Source: Corynebacterium glaucum
GTDB lineage: Bacteria > Actinomycetota > Actinomycetes > Mycobacteriales > Mycobacteriaceae
Direction of reading: 5' to 3'
Assembly (NCBI RefSeq): GCF_002287505.1
Contig: NZ_CP019688.1
Span: 186,001-250,000, forward strand
Length of the DNA stretch: 64,000 nt
The position numbers and the translations under genes were made by a program. Each line of letters opens with the position of its first letter. The first letter of the stretch is position 1. Under the pieces are notes generated by a model. The model did not search any database, was not told the origin of the DNA, and saw only the letters and a program-made list of their open reading frames with translations. Below, piece by piece: positions 45,862 through 55,225 of the stretch.

Positions 45862-47301
45862 GAGGGTGTCAGGAGTTTTGTGTGTGAGGCTCTGATCTGA
45901 AGGAGTTTCACCGATAATGACTACGGTGTCACCGAAGAAAAGCCATGACCCGGCCAGGGTCAATGAGATCAGCGAGAAGCTGATGGATAACCCCGAGCTC
46001 GCCAAGCTCATCGGGGAGCTGTCCACCTCCACCGACGATGCCAGCGAGCTGGTCAAGGGGCTTTTACAGGCCTCGATCAATGCCGGTCTACAGGCGGAGA
46101 TGGATGCCCATTTGGGCTATGAGCACTCTGACCGCAAAGCCAAAGCTGAGGTTGACACCCGCGGTGAGGATAACCACCGCAACGGGTCGTATACCAAGAC
46201 CGTCGACTCTGGCTACGGCCCGCTGGAAGTAACCATGCCAAGGGATCGGGCGGGGACGTTTGCCCCGCAGATGGTGCCAAAGGGGGCCCGCAGGCTCACT
46301 GAGCTTGATGACATGATCATTTCCCTGTATGCGGGCGGGATGACAGTGCGAGACATCCAGCACCACCTCGCAACCACCCTCGGGGTGGACATGAGCCCCG
46401 ATACGATCAGCACGATCACCGACGCGGTACTCGATGAGGTGATGATGTGGCAGAACCGACAGCTCGAAGAGTTCTACCCGGTGATCTTTCTCGACGCATT
46501 GCGGATCAAGATCCGCGATGGTAACCGCGTGGTCAACAAGTCCTGCTACATGGCCGTTGGTGTCGACATGGACGGCATCAAACACATCCTTGGGTTGTGG
46601 ATCGCCGGTAACGAAGGTGCCGCATTCTGGGCGTCCGTGTGCGCTGACCTTGCCAACCGTGGGGTCCAAGACGTGTTCATCGTCTGCTGCGACGGGCTCA
46701 AAGGCTTACCCGATGCGGTGGAGGCAACCTGGCCGAACTCGATGGTGCAAACCTGTATCGTGCACCTGATTCGGGCTGCGAACAGGTGGGTGTCCTACCA
46801 AGACCGCAAACCCGTATCGAGTGCGTTACGGGAGGTCTACACCGCACCGAACGAGGACACCGCCCGCGCCGCCCTGGACGCGTTCGAAGCCTCTGAGCTA
46901 GGGCGCCGCTACCCGCAGTCGGTGAAGGTGTGGCGTGATGCGTGGGAGCAGTTCGTGCCGTTTTTGCAGTTCCCGCCAGCGGCCCGGAGGGTGCTCTACA
47001 CCACGAACGCGATCGAATCGCTCAATGCTGAACTGCGCAAAGCTACCCGCAACCGGGGCCAGTTCCCGAACGACACCGCGGCGCTGAAGACGCTGTGGTT
47101 GATGATTTGCAACATCGAAGACAAACGCGCCGCCCAGCGGGCGAAGAAGGCAAAACGGGCAATCGAATGCAACGGCTATATTGAAGGGGCGAAAGCCACC
47201 GGGTGGAAACAAGCCATCAACCAACTAGCCGTGGCATACCCCGACCGATTCGCGGACTACCTGTAAACCAAGCCCCCGCACACAAACAATCGGACACCCT
47301 C
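45862..47301 (+). mobile_element. IS256-family insertion sequence
   Basis: The element is 1440 bp. Its ends are GAGGGTGTC...TTTGTGTG (45862 on) and the inverted counterpart ending GACACCCTC (47301), with about 18 of 25 positions matching. One transposase gene fills it. The flanks GAGATGTG (left) and GGCTGGAA (right) do not match, so the 8-9 bp duplication expected for a simple insertion is absent. Confidence 0.88.
45917..47266 (+). CDS. IS256-family (mutator-type) transposase
   Basis: Complete 449-residue DDE transposase. The N-terminus is typical (MTTVSPKKSHDPARVNEISEKLMDNPELAKLIGEL). Catalytic residues are visible: Asp in FLDALRIKIRD, Asp in VCCDGLKGLPDAV and Glu in TTNAIESLNAELRKATRNRGQFP. 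LLQASINAGLQAEMDAHLGYE is the family's N-terminal block. Nothing suggests it is inactive. It reads opposite to the immunity genes it separates. Confidence 0.95.
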   Translation: MTTVSPKKSHDPARVNEISEKLMDNPELAKLIGELSTSTDDASELVKGLLQASINAGLQAEMDAHLGYEHSDRKAKAEVDTRGEDNHRNGSYTKTVDSGYGPLEVTMPRDRAGTFAPQMVPKGARRLTELDDMIISLYAGGMTVRDIQHHLATTLGVDMSPDTISTITDAVLDEVMMWQNRQLEEFYPVIFLDALRIKIRDGNRVVNKSCYMAVGVDMDGIKHILGLWIAGNEGAAFWASVCADLANRGVQDVFIVCCDGLKGLPDAVEATWPNSMVQTCIVHLIRAANRWVSYQDRKPVSSALREVYTAPNEDTARAALDAFEASELGRRYPQSVKVWRDAWEQFVPFLQFPPAARRVLYTTNAIESLNAELRKATRNRGQFPNDTAALKTLWLMICNIEDKRAAQRAKKAKRAIECNGYIEGAKATGWKQAINQLAVAYPDRFADYL

Positions 47302-47546
47302 GGCTGGAACAGCGGGACGCCGCAGAGGGTGGAGTCTTCACTGATCCCGATCGCCAACGCAGTCACCACATCGCCGTCGAACCCTCCTGAAACGGTCCCC
47401 GATTGACCGAACGACTCCACTATTCCGCCCGTGAACGTCTTGCCCCAAGGCTCATCCGTGACATGAAACCTCGGCAGTTTCGCCTTGTAATACTCCTGCG
47501 TATGGCCGAGCTCGAAGCCTGCAGGCGGCTGCAATCCGAAATCCAT
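47302..47546 (-). pseudogene. 5' fragment of an unknown gene, cut by IS256-family element
   Basis: Starts MDFGLQPPAGFELGHTQEYYKAKLPRF and reads to GISEDSTLCGVPLFQ at the IS end. The rest is gone. It is not clearly the missing half of the fragment at 45574-45861. Position in the array suggests it was another immunity gene, which is inference. The 70 bp between it and the next gene (47547-47620) holds nothing I can name. Confidence 0.6.
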
Positions 47547-47620
47547 GAATCCTCCAAGACTCGACGGGCTTCACTTCTTCCTTTACAAACTGGGAAACTC
47601 TTTGGTGTCTTTCAACGTGG

Positions 47621-48184
47621 TTAACGGTTGCAGGTTTGCATCGCTTGGCGCCGTTGTTGGTAGAACTCTTCTATCGCCTCGCGGGTGACCCCTGGGCGTG
47701 TTTGGATCATGTAGTTGGTCATGTCTTCCAGGGTGCGAAATTTACCCAGGTTCGTTTTCAGGTTTCGGAAGAACAATTCGTAGTCGTGTTTGCGGGTTGC
47801 AAGGTCTAGAAAACGTGGGTCACTCGTTGGGGTGGAGCGTCGGTCGCGGTGAGGTAGGCCAGAGTCGAAGAAGGTTTCAAACGGTGGGCCAGGGATGGCG
47901 GAGTAGTCCAGTGCGTAAGAGTCGTCGAATACTGGGATCACGGGTTCATCATCAACGATCGCACCACACGCCATATTGTTCATATCGGGGGCTACCCAAT
48001 CACGGTGTGCGTAACGCACAGGTTTGAATCCAAACCACGGGCGGCCTGGATCTTCATCAAGAGCTATCATCCACACCAATTCGCCTGAGCGTGTCACCCA
48101 GCTGTATCTGCGGCTGATTGGTTCGAAGTGTTCCTCGATCGCTGCTTCGAGCGTTTGGATGAAGGCTTTCCTGGTAGTTGCCAC
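47621..48184 (-). CDS. Probable immunity protein for the adjacent orphan toxin tip
   Basis: A 187-residue unrecognised cytoplasmic protein (starts ATTRKAFIQTLEAAIEEHFEPISRRYSWVTRSGELVWMI). It is rich in Asp and aromatic residues. The start GTG at 48184 lies 8 bp after the stop of the nuclease-like toxin tip, the usual position of a cognate immunity gene. Function is inferred from that position only. Confidence 0.6.
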   Translation of the reverse strand: MATTRKAFIQTLEAAIEEHFEPISRRYSWVTRSGELVWMIALDEDPGRPWFGFKPVRYAHRDWVAPDMNNMACGAIVDDEPVIPVFDDSYALDYSAIPGPPFETFFDSGLPHRDRRSTPTSDPRFLDLATRKHDYELFFRNLKTNLGKFRTLEDMTNYMIQTRPGVTREAIEEFYQQRRQAMQTCNR

Positions 48185-48192
48185 GATTACTC

Positions 48193-48651
48193 CTATTTCT
48201 TCTTTGTGGGGTTGCTTGGGTATTCGTCGAGATACCATTTGAGTTTAGGAGGCTCTACAGTCGGACCTGCTTCTGCTGCGATGGCGCGATTGTATTTTTC
48301 CGAATAGTCGACGTAAGCCCGGAGCTGCTTGCGTCCATGCGCGAGGCCAGACGGCGAGTCAGGCTTGTATTCTCGAACCTCAGCGATGTATCTACCGTTC
48401 ATCTTGTATGCATCGGGCCGCAACCTCCCCCTCGAGTCGGGCAAACCACTATTCGTGACATAACCCGCGGCCTTCTTTTCCGCGCTATAGGCCTTGTGCA
48501 TCTTATTGCCATAGGCCGCATGAGAGTTCGCCCCAAAGAAAGTGATCTCCGGCTGTGGGCCGCTATGCCCACCGAGGCGCTTCACAGTCTCCGAGCCAGT
48601 CGACGCTGTCGACGCGAAGACATTTTCGTGGGTGTGGTGAATCGCAGCCAC
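48193..48651 (-). pseudogene. Orphan C-terminal toxin tip, restriction-endonuclease-like
   Basis: A 152-residue module with no Rhs core or secretion domain. It contains GLPDSRGRLRPDAYKMNGRYIAEVREYKPDSPSG, which has the D...E-x-R/K spacing of the restriction-endonuclease fold seen in many polymorphic-toxin tips. The frame is open upstream right up to the stop of the Imm52-like gene (reading NGHREPASAGTDNRRA), as if a larger toxin gene had been cut there. A GTG at 48651 could start a free peptide, but I see no ribosome site. Such displaced tips are a known reservoir for recombination onto a full-length toxin. Confidence 0.6.
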
Positions 48652-48700
48652 AGCTCGACGGTTGTCAGTGCCAGCGGAAGCTGGCTCCCTGTGTCCGTTA

Positions 48701-49348
48701 TTACGCTGGTGCGGTTGCGGTGCGGATGACTTCGAGGTCTTCGACCGTTACGAGTTCGGGTGTCTTGGCTGCGGTGATGAGCGTTCCGTCGGCAAGCGGG
48801 CGATGTGTGGCTGATTTCGGTAGTTGATCGGTGTCGAATGGGTGCGCTACGTAGGTAAGCCATCCTGCGGACTTCTCGAACGGGCCGTAGAGAGACGACT
48901 TCCAAGCATGACAGGTCCATATCGCACGATCCGGCCGGATAGTGTCGATCAAGCTCTCGAACAGCTCCAAGCACACGTCTTCATCGAAAGGCAACGGCCC
49001 ATCTGGCAGGCCAGACTGCAAACGCAGATTGACCGTATTACACGTCCTCCACTCTGGAGCGACGTTAAGGTTCAAGCTGATGCTTCGCCCCGGTTCCGCT
49101 GGCGACCAGGCAGCGATTGAACAGCCAAGGTCGGGGTCCCCGATCTGTCCTTTTTCGACTTCGGTTCGTAGTGCGTCGACTGAAGTCTCAAAGATCCGAT
49201 CTGCATCGGCGCGCGAGAAACCCTTGTGGAACCATTCGTTGAACGTCGGATGCACTCGCTGCATCGCCTCGAAAATTGATGCAGCTTCCTGCGCAGTTGC
49301 GTCGAGATCCTTTTGTGCGCGCCGCCACGTGCAAACAACTTCCGACAT
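48701..49348 (-). CDS. Imm52-like immunity protein, copy 1
   Basis: A 215-residue paralogue of 44865-45515 with the same start (MSEVVCTWRRAQKDLDATAQEA) and end (LEVIRTATAPA). WFHKGFSRADADRIF and WSPAEPGRSISLNLNVAPEW fit the Imm52 pattern. It lies third from the Rhs toxin, after one other immunity-like gene, and before the orphan toxin tip. Whether it answers the NucA/NucB tip, the orphan tip or an absent toxin cannot be told. Confidence 0.72.
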   Translation of the reverse strand: MSEVVCTWRRAQKDLDATAQEAASIFEAMQRVHPTFNEWFHKGFSRADADRIFETSVDALRTEVEKGQIGDPDLGCSIAAWSPAEPGRSISLNLNVAPEWRTCNTVNLRLQSGLPDGPLPFDEDVCLELFESLIDTIRPDRAIWTCHAWKSSLYGPFEKSAGWLTYVAHPFDTDQLPKSATHRPLADGTLITAAKTPELVTVEDLEVIRTATAPA

Positions 49349-49406
49349 TGTTATGTCCTAAACCTAGCGCCATCTACCTTCTGCGGATGGCCATGATTTG
49401 GCCTAC

Positions 49407-49874
49407 TCATTGAAGCTCCATTCTGGTGTTGAAGTTCGCGGGCGCGGGCGTGACTAGGACTTCAACTGTGACGGGGACGGAGTTGCCGTCTCCGTCTTCT
49501 ACGAATCCTTGTGGTGCGCGGAATTGAAACGCGGTTGACCCTTTCCAGGGAAGCATGAAGACGAGACCAACAACCCCCTTGTCGGATTCGGTTGTCGTGC
49601 TGACTGCATCCACGACTTCGAATCCTTTCTCGTCCACCTCGATTGCGTGGGCGAAAAATGCGTCATCCCACTCAAGATAGTCTTCGGAGATGTGGAAGGT
49701 TGCGTCGAATTTCGCACTGATTGGATCGTCTGAGGGGCAGCCGACCGCGAGTGCGGCAGGAGCGGTTGCAAGTACTTGGCTTTTCGTCCAGTCGAGGTCG
49801 TTTGGATAGTCGGAGTCACCGTAGATGATGAACACGTAGTGAAAAAGCTCGCATTTAACGTCGAAAGTTTCCAT
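49407..49874 (-). CDS. Probable immunity protein of the Rhs nuclease
   Basis: A 155-residue acidic protein starting METFDVKCELFHYVFIIYGD and ending VEVLVTPAPANFNTRMELQ. It begins 20 bp after the stop of the Rhs toxin gene, the standard place for the cognate immunity gene, and acidity fits a nuclease inhibitor. I do not recognise the family. A truncated paralogue is at 45574-45861. Confidence 0.68.
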   Translation of the reverse strand: METFDVKCELFHYVFIIYGDSDYPNDLDWTKSQVLATAPAALAVGCPSDDPISAKFDATFHISEDYLEWDDAFFAHAIEVDEKGFEVVDAVSTTTESDKGVVGLVFMLPWKGSTAFQFRAPQGFVEDGDGNSVPVTVEVLVTPAPANFNTRMELQ

Positions 49875-49894
49875 AGTTTAACTAGTCTAACCCT

Positions 49895-52800
49895 TCAATC
49901 AACAAGCCTGACCAGAAAATAGTCGCGGTCACGGAGGTTATTATTCTGATAAAAGCTCGAGAGCATTCCACCCTGCTGGCGCTGCGCGAAAATGGATACG
50001 CCATGAACCGTAGCCCCCTCCCCGCCTTGATAGGTAGATGCATATGGGAACTCGTCCGGGCTTACCCCTTTTCTGCGTACGAAATTCTTGATGGCGGCCG
50101 CCCTATTGCGATTCTTAAGTCTCTCGTTTTCGGTTCGCTGTAGAAGGGTCGGTTGGCCTTCTTCAATTCCTTTCCTCAGGGTTTCTGCAACCTCAGGTGT
50201 CCTAGACATGCTCACGTCAAACTTAGGGACGAAGAATTGGCCATTGTCAAAAACCGGCCCATGTACACCGGATGGGCGGCCAAGTGGTGAATCCACCTGG
50301 TGGTAGGAGTACAGGCCAAGGAAATCCACCCAGTGTGCTGCGTGGTCAACGTAGCCTTGCGCCGATGCCAAGCGTGGTGTGACACCGAGGGGATCTTGGG
50401 CGTTGTAGCTGCCAGCGTGGGGGTGATAGTAGCGGTATCGGTTGTAGGCCCAGCCTGATTCGACGTCAAGATATTGCCCGGTGTGAAGCAGCGGAGAGGT
50501 GTGCTCGCCGTGCCAGGTGCGTATTCCGTAAAGGGTTTGGGTGGCATAGCCACCGACGGTGCCGGTATCGGGATCGACTAGCTCTTGGGGTGCGCCCGCG
50601 AGGTCAGCCATGATGAGCATGAACTGCCCATAAATTGATACATGAGACTGACCGGCGGGACTGCCGTCCGTCGGGGCGTTGCTAGTTGGCGTGAGGGTGA
50701 CTTGACCGATGAGAGCACCGGTTGCGGGATCATGGATCCACACGTATCCGGCACCAACCCGGTGGACGGTCCGTGAATTGCCGAGGGTGCTGTCGTTCGA
50801 GTTTGCGGAGTCGGGAACCCATGCGTCGTAGGTGGTTTGTTCGGCTATGAGTCGGTCGCCAGCGTGAGCGAAGACGGTCCTAGTAAGGACGTCACCGGTG
50901 GAGGCATCGACTAACTCCTTTGCGACTCGGCGTCCGTATGGGTCGTAGACGTAGCGATAGCCGACACCAGGTTCATCCGAAGTTGTAAACCCGATGGGTT
51001 GTGCACCGGTGGCGTAGTAGAAGTGGTGAACCAGTGGTTTTTTACCGATGCGTTTCGTGACGGTTCGGGTGACGCGGCCTGCTGCGTCGTAGGTGTACGT
51101 GGTGCGCCCAACACGGGTGGGCATTGTGCCATCGAATTCGACGCGATTGTCTTGCTCCGTCGACCTCGACACCGGACGCGGGGCACCTACTCTATAGGTG
51201 GCACTGTAGGTCGTCTCGGTGATGCGTGGCGTGGCAGGGGTATCCATGATGTTGAGCACGCCGGCGGGGGAGAACCCGTAGGTTTCTTCACCCCTCGCGG
51301 CATCATTCAACGCGGCGGGTGTGTTGTTGGGGCCTGCGTTGCGCCTTAAACCAGTGGCGCGCCCGAGGATGTCGAGTGTGTATGTGGTCGCGCCGCGAAG
51401 ATAGTCGGTGACGGATTCGAGGGCACTATCACTGCGCCAAGTGAACATGCGCGAGGAGACGGTGCGGATTCCGCCGTCGGTAGCGGAATCGAGCGCTGTG
51501 AGTGTGTCGGCGGTGGTTCGCCCGCGGGTGTCGGAAGTCAGTGTGCGGATGAGCGATCCGGTGCTGAGCTGGTTGCGAAGGCCGCGGGCATCGACACCGT
51601 AGGTCAACTCGGCTAGCGGCTCGGCAATTGTTGATCCGTCTGGGGCGTGGGTGTGGGTCGTTGCGGTGATTGCGCCGGCTTCATCGTGGCGGTATCCGGT
51701 TGTGAAGGTACCGCCGAGGGGGAGGGTGAGGTGTTGCTCGGTGATGTGCCCTGCGTGGGCATAGCTGAATTCGTGCGTGGTGGCTTCCCCGCTCGGCAGC
51801 GTGACGGTTTCAGCTGTGACGCGACCATAGGTGTCGCGGGTGTAGTCGATCGTGGCTTGTGGGCCTTCGATGCGGGCGACGCGTTTTGTATCTGTGTAGA
51901 AGCAGCGGGTGGTACCGAGCGCGTCGGTAATCGTGTCAGTGCGTCCGTCGGCGTGGCGAGTGTGGGTCGTTGTGCCGGCTGGGGTAGTCAATGTGGTGAC
52001 TAAGCCGTCGGCGCTGATGGTGTAGGTGGTAGCTATGTTGTTGTAGTCGACCTCGCTTGCGGGCATGCCATCGAGGTCGTAGATATACGACCAGGTGTTG
52101 CCATCAGCGTTTGTCACACGCACTGGTTGCATCTGGGTGTTGTATTCCAGATGGGTTGTAGCACCGGTCGCGTCGGTTATGGCAATTGGTTTGTCGAAGA
52201 CGGTGTAGTCGGTGGTGGTTGTGGCCCCGATTTCGTTGGTGGTGGCAATTCGGTTGCCCTCGCCGTCGTATAAGACGGTGATAGTGGTGCCATCGGGGTG
52301 GGTGATTGCGGTGGGCCAGCCTTCGGGGGAGTACTCGATGGTTTTGCTTTCACCGATGGGATCGATGGATTCAACCACCAGGCCGCGCACGTCGCGGGTA
52401 AAGCTCGTGCGCCTCCCGGCAGCGTCGGTGACAGCGCAAATCCGACCAGCATCGTCGCTGTCAATATCTTCGGTGGTGCCGTCGGGGTAAGTAGCAGATG
52501 CCGCAACGATGCCGCTTGAGCGCAGATCGTAGGCGTAGCTGGTGACCGCGCCTGTGGGATCTGTGATTGATTGGGTCATTCCGAATGCGTCGACTTCGCA
52601 TTCGGTGACTTGTCCGTCTGTGTCGACGATGCGTACAGGTTGGCCCCACGTGCCTGCCTCGATGTAGGAGCGCAGCCCGTCCTGATCCGTGGCAACTAGC
52701 ACGCCGTCAGCGTTGTAGGTGTACGCGGTGGTGGCACCAGCAACGTTCGTGATCGACGTCTTTTGGTGATACTGGTTGTGCGTGGTGTCTTCAACACCTC

Positions 52801-55087
52801 CCTCAGGGGTGATGAGGCGCCAAACATCGCCTGCGGGAGTGGAGCGGTACACCGTGGGACGGATGTCGCCCAGCAGCTCATCATGCAGCCAGGCTTCGGG
52901 TACGGTCCAGCATTCATCGTCGCGCGCGGCGGTACGTCCGCAACCAGTCAGCCCGGCACCTTTCAATCCCCCCTCAATAAGTGCTTGATAGAGCGGAAGC
53001 TGTTGGAGCCGGTCGAAGTAATTCTTCACCACGCTCTCGCCTAACGCTAGGGGGTCGCCTTGGAACTCACCGGCGGTTTCAATGAGCACACAGACTTGTC
53101 CGCCGACAGGAGCGTCTTCACCGTGGTCGTCTGCCCAGTAGAGGATGTTGGGGAACATTCCGCCGGTGCCGACTTGGGCCTGCACTCGACCAAACTCGTC
53201 AAAACGGTAGTAATAGGAGACACCGTTGCGGTCAGTCCACCCGTATATCCGGCCATGGTCATCGTAGTGGTACTGGAGTGCGCCCTCACCGGAATTGATC
53301 ACGCGGATGAGTTGACCGTAAGGATCGTATTCGTAGGAAATCAACCGTTGTGGTTGATCCTCCGGGTGCGTGGTGGGGTTGGATACCTCGATGCCCTCGA
53401 CCCTGTTGACGGCGGTGTCCCATCTGATGTCCAAGATAGTGTCGTCAGAACGGCGCATCCGCACCATTTGGCCGGTGGCGGTGTTCCATGTGTATTCGAT
53501 CGAAGCGCCCGTGTGGTGCACCGTGGCAGACAAGCCGACTTCGATCCCCGTGCCGAAAGTGTCGGCCAATGATCCGGTTGGAATGGTCGCTGCAACAAAC
53601 GACCCACCGAGGGAGGGAGATTGATCGGGGACACCGAGTTGGCCATCGTTGGCTGCACTTGGGGAGATGTCAAAGAGGCGAAATACGTGAGTTACTCCCG
53701 CGGCGATGTTGCGCACCCGGTAGGCCCCGTCGGCGTATGACATCAGCCAAGGCCTACCGTCAGCACGCACTTCTGACCCGTCGTTTGGTGCGGGCGGGAA
53801 AGTAAGCAAGGCACCATCGGGGGCGAGCATGAGCACTTCGTTCTCGCAGATCTCGATGCGCACATCCATGGTGGAGACCCACCTCGGCCCCAGCGCGCGC
53901 CCAAGTTCATGGTTGGAGTTAGCATTGCGGTCGACAATTAGCGGCAGGACACCGTCGATGAACACGTCGGTTCTGAAATCCACCATGGTGCCGGTAGCCA
54001 TATCGATAGGATCACCGCCGGTACACTGAGGCTTTCCGATACTCACTCTGTTGTAAAATGATCGCACCAAGTCGTGGTCGGAGATTGCTTTCACTGCGTT
54101 TGTGGAGCGTCGCGAGGCGGCTTTCGCGGCTTGAATAGATGCGTTCTTGACCGTCGAAAGCCCCTTGGAGCCGGCGCTCACTACTTTGGACCCAGCGTTC
54201 ATCATCCGGGCACCCGCCGAAGTGGTTTTTAATCCCGCTCTGATGGCTCTGCCGGGCAAGCCTATTGGCGTCATAAACGCGACTTCTACTGCAACATCGA
54301 GCCAGCTGCCTGCGCCGCTGGCAGCGAGGAGGGCCATGATCCCGACTGCGACAGCGGCGACGATCCAGCCGACCGGTGTGAACACTGCCAGAATTCCTCC
54401 GATAACAGACAGCGCCGCAGCGACTTTTTTCAGGATGTCAGCGTGTTCGTGGGCGAAATCCTTAACGTTGTTCCAAAACTGAACTGCTGCGTTGGGGTTC
54501 GGCTCGAAAGCCTTTTTCTCCTGCGCCTTGATGGTGCCGGTGTGGGTGTCAACGTTTGAGCTCAGCACCCTTTTAATTTCGTCTGTACCTTCTAAGTCGC
54601 GTTCCCAAAGTGTGACTTTCCCGTTGTAGTCCAACCACGCAGCTGCCAACTTCATTTCTGCAGCGGCTTTTGCTTCTAACGTAGGTGCGGCGAGCACTGC
54701 AAGCTCGGCATCATTGACTGCTTGGGCGGCAAGATTGACGTCGGTGTGATGGGCGCGCGCGATTAATTCAAGCTGGTCCATGTTCCGAATGCGAGCCGCT
54801 AAGTCGGTTGCGTATTCTTCAATGGCTTCCGCCACGCCCAGGTGTGCCCTGCTCGTTATCGCCAAGTGATCCGGGAAGTCATCGTTCACTAGTTTCTTGT
54901 ATCGCTCACCTTCGGAGCCAAGGAACTCGCCGTTGTTAATCGCCTGCAGATCATCGGACGCGGTTTGGGCGGCATTGCCGAACTCGCGCCACTTTTGTGC
55001 TGCTCGAGTCAGCGCAGAAGGCGAACCGCCGAGCTTGAAATAAGCGTCGTAAAACGTTTCAAAAGGGGGGAGGAATGACGCGGGCAT
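49895..55087 (-). CDS. Rhs/YD-repeat polymorphic toxin with NucA/NucB-type DNase tip
   Basis: A 1730-residue toxin. Residues 1-210 are helical and WXG/LXG-like (FYDAYFKLGGSPSALTRAAQKWREFGNAAQTASDDL), a likely type VII export domain. A hydrophobic stretch (about 219-255, ALSVIGGILAVFTPVGWIV) follows. A DUF6531-type start (CTGGDPIDMATGTMVDF, about 354-370) leads into many YD repeats. The Rhs core ends at AYNRYRYYHPHAGSYNAQDPLG and HWVDFLGL (about 1545-1594). The variable tip has DEFPYASTYQGGEGATVHGVS (about 1671-1690) and QQGGMLSSFYQNNNLRDRDYF, which fits the NucA/NucB nonspecific DNase family. I start it at ATG 55087 (MPASFLPPFETF); TTG 55144 is also open. Three WXG100 genes lie upstream and an immunity-like gene downstream. 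Confidence 0.85.
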   Translation of the reverse strand: MPASFLPPFETFYDAYFKLGGSPSALTRAAQKWREFGNAAQTASDDLQAINNGEFLGSEGERYKKLVNDDFPDHLAITSRAHLGVAEAIEEYATDLAARIRNMDQLELIARAHHTDVNLAAQAVNDAELAVLAAPTLEAKAAAEMKLAAAWLDYNGKVTLWERDLEGTDEIKRVLSSNVDTHTGTIKAQEKKAFEPNPNAAVQFWNNVKDFAHEHADILKKVAAALSVIGGILAVFTPVGWIVAAVAVGIMALLAASGAGSWLDVAVEVAFMTPIGLPGRAIRAGLKTTSAGARMMNAGSKVVSAGSKGLSTVKNASIQAAKAASRRSTNAVKAISDHDLVRSFYNRVSIGKPQCTGGDPIDMATGTMVDFRTDVFIDGVLPLIVDRNANSNHELGRALGPRWVSTMDVRIEICENEVLMLAPDGALLTFPPAPNDGSEVRADGRPWLMSYADGAYRVRNIAAGVTHVFRLFDISPSAANDGQLGVPDQSPSLGGSFVAATIPTGSLADTFGTGIEVGLSATVHHTGASIEYTWNTATGQMVRMRRSDDTILDIRWDTAVNRVEGIEVSNPTTHPEDQPQRLISYEYDPYGQLIRVINSGEGALQYHYDDHGRIYGWTDRNGVSYYYRFDEFGRVQAQVGTGGMFPNILYWADDHGEDAPVGGQVCVLIETAGEFQGDPLALGESVVKNYFDRLQQLPLYQALIEGGLKGAGLTGCGRTAARDDECWTVPEAWLHDELLGDIRPTVYRSTPAGDVWRLITPEGGVEDTTHNQYHQKTSITNVAGATTAYTYNADGVLVATDQDGLRSYIEAGTWGQPVRIVDTDGQVTECEVDAFGMTQSITDPTGAVTSYAYDLRSSGIVAASATYPDGTTEDIDSDDAGRICAVTDAAGRRTSFTRDVRGLVVESIDPIGESKTIEYSPEGWPTAITHPDGTTITVLYDGEGNRIATTNEIGATTTTDYTVFDKPIAITDATGATTHLEYNTQMQPVRVTNADGNTWSYIYDLDGMPASEVDYNNIATTYTISADGLVTTLTTPAGTTTHTRHADGRTDTITDALGTTRCFYTDTKRVARIEGPQATIDYTRDTYGRVTAETVTLPSGEATTHEFSYAHAGHITEQHLTLPLGGTFTTGYRHDEAGAITATTHTHAPDGSTIAEPLAELTYGVDARGLRNQLSTGSLIRTLTSDTRGRTTADTLTALDSATDGGIRTVSSRMFTWRSDSALESVTDYLRGATTYTLDILGRATGLRRNAGPNNTPAALNDAARGEETYGFSPAGVLNIMDTPATPRITETTYSATYRVGAPRPVSRSTEQDNRVEFDGTMPTRVGRTTYTYDAAGRVTRTVTKRIGKKPLVHHFYYATGAQPIGFTTSDEPGVGYRYVYDPYGRRVAKELVDASTGDVLTRTVFAHAGDRLIAEQTTYDAWVPDSANSNDSTLGNSRTVHRVGAGYVWIHDPATGALIGQVTLTPTSNAPTDGSPAGQSHVSIYGQFMLIMADLAGAPQELVDPDTGTVGGYATQTLYGIRTWHGEHTSPLLHTGQYLDVESGWAYNRYRYYHPHAGSYNAQDPLGVTPRLASAQGYVDHAAHWVDFLGLYSYHQVDSPLGRPSGVHGPVFDNGQFFVPKFDVSMSRTPEVAETLRKGIEEGQPTLLQRTENERLKNRNRAAAIKNFVRRKGVSPDEFPYASTYQGGEGATVHGVSIFAQRQQGGMLSSFYQNNNLRDRDYFLVRLVD

Positions 55088-55225
55088 AGCTCCAACAATT
55101 CTTTCTGTAATGAGGCGATGAGCAACCGAAAAGCGAAGAGTCAACCCGTTACCGGCGACGGGGTTTTCTACTGCGCCGTAACGGACTGAAGTGGGAGAGG
55201 GTGGTGGATTTAATAGGTGCGCGGC

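Noticed and set aside
45574..46080. A full-length immunity gene starting inside the IS256-family element
   Set aside because: Residues before HISED are encoded by the IS end and by antisense transposase sequence, not by immunity-gene sequence.
44865..49874. CRISPR array or integron-like attC sites among the immunity genes
   Set aside because: The repeats here are a single 1-kb gene-containing duplication, not short regularly spaced repeats, and no attC-like sites or integrase are seen.
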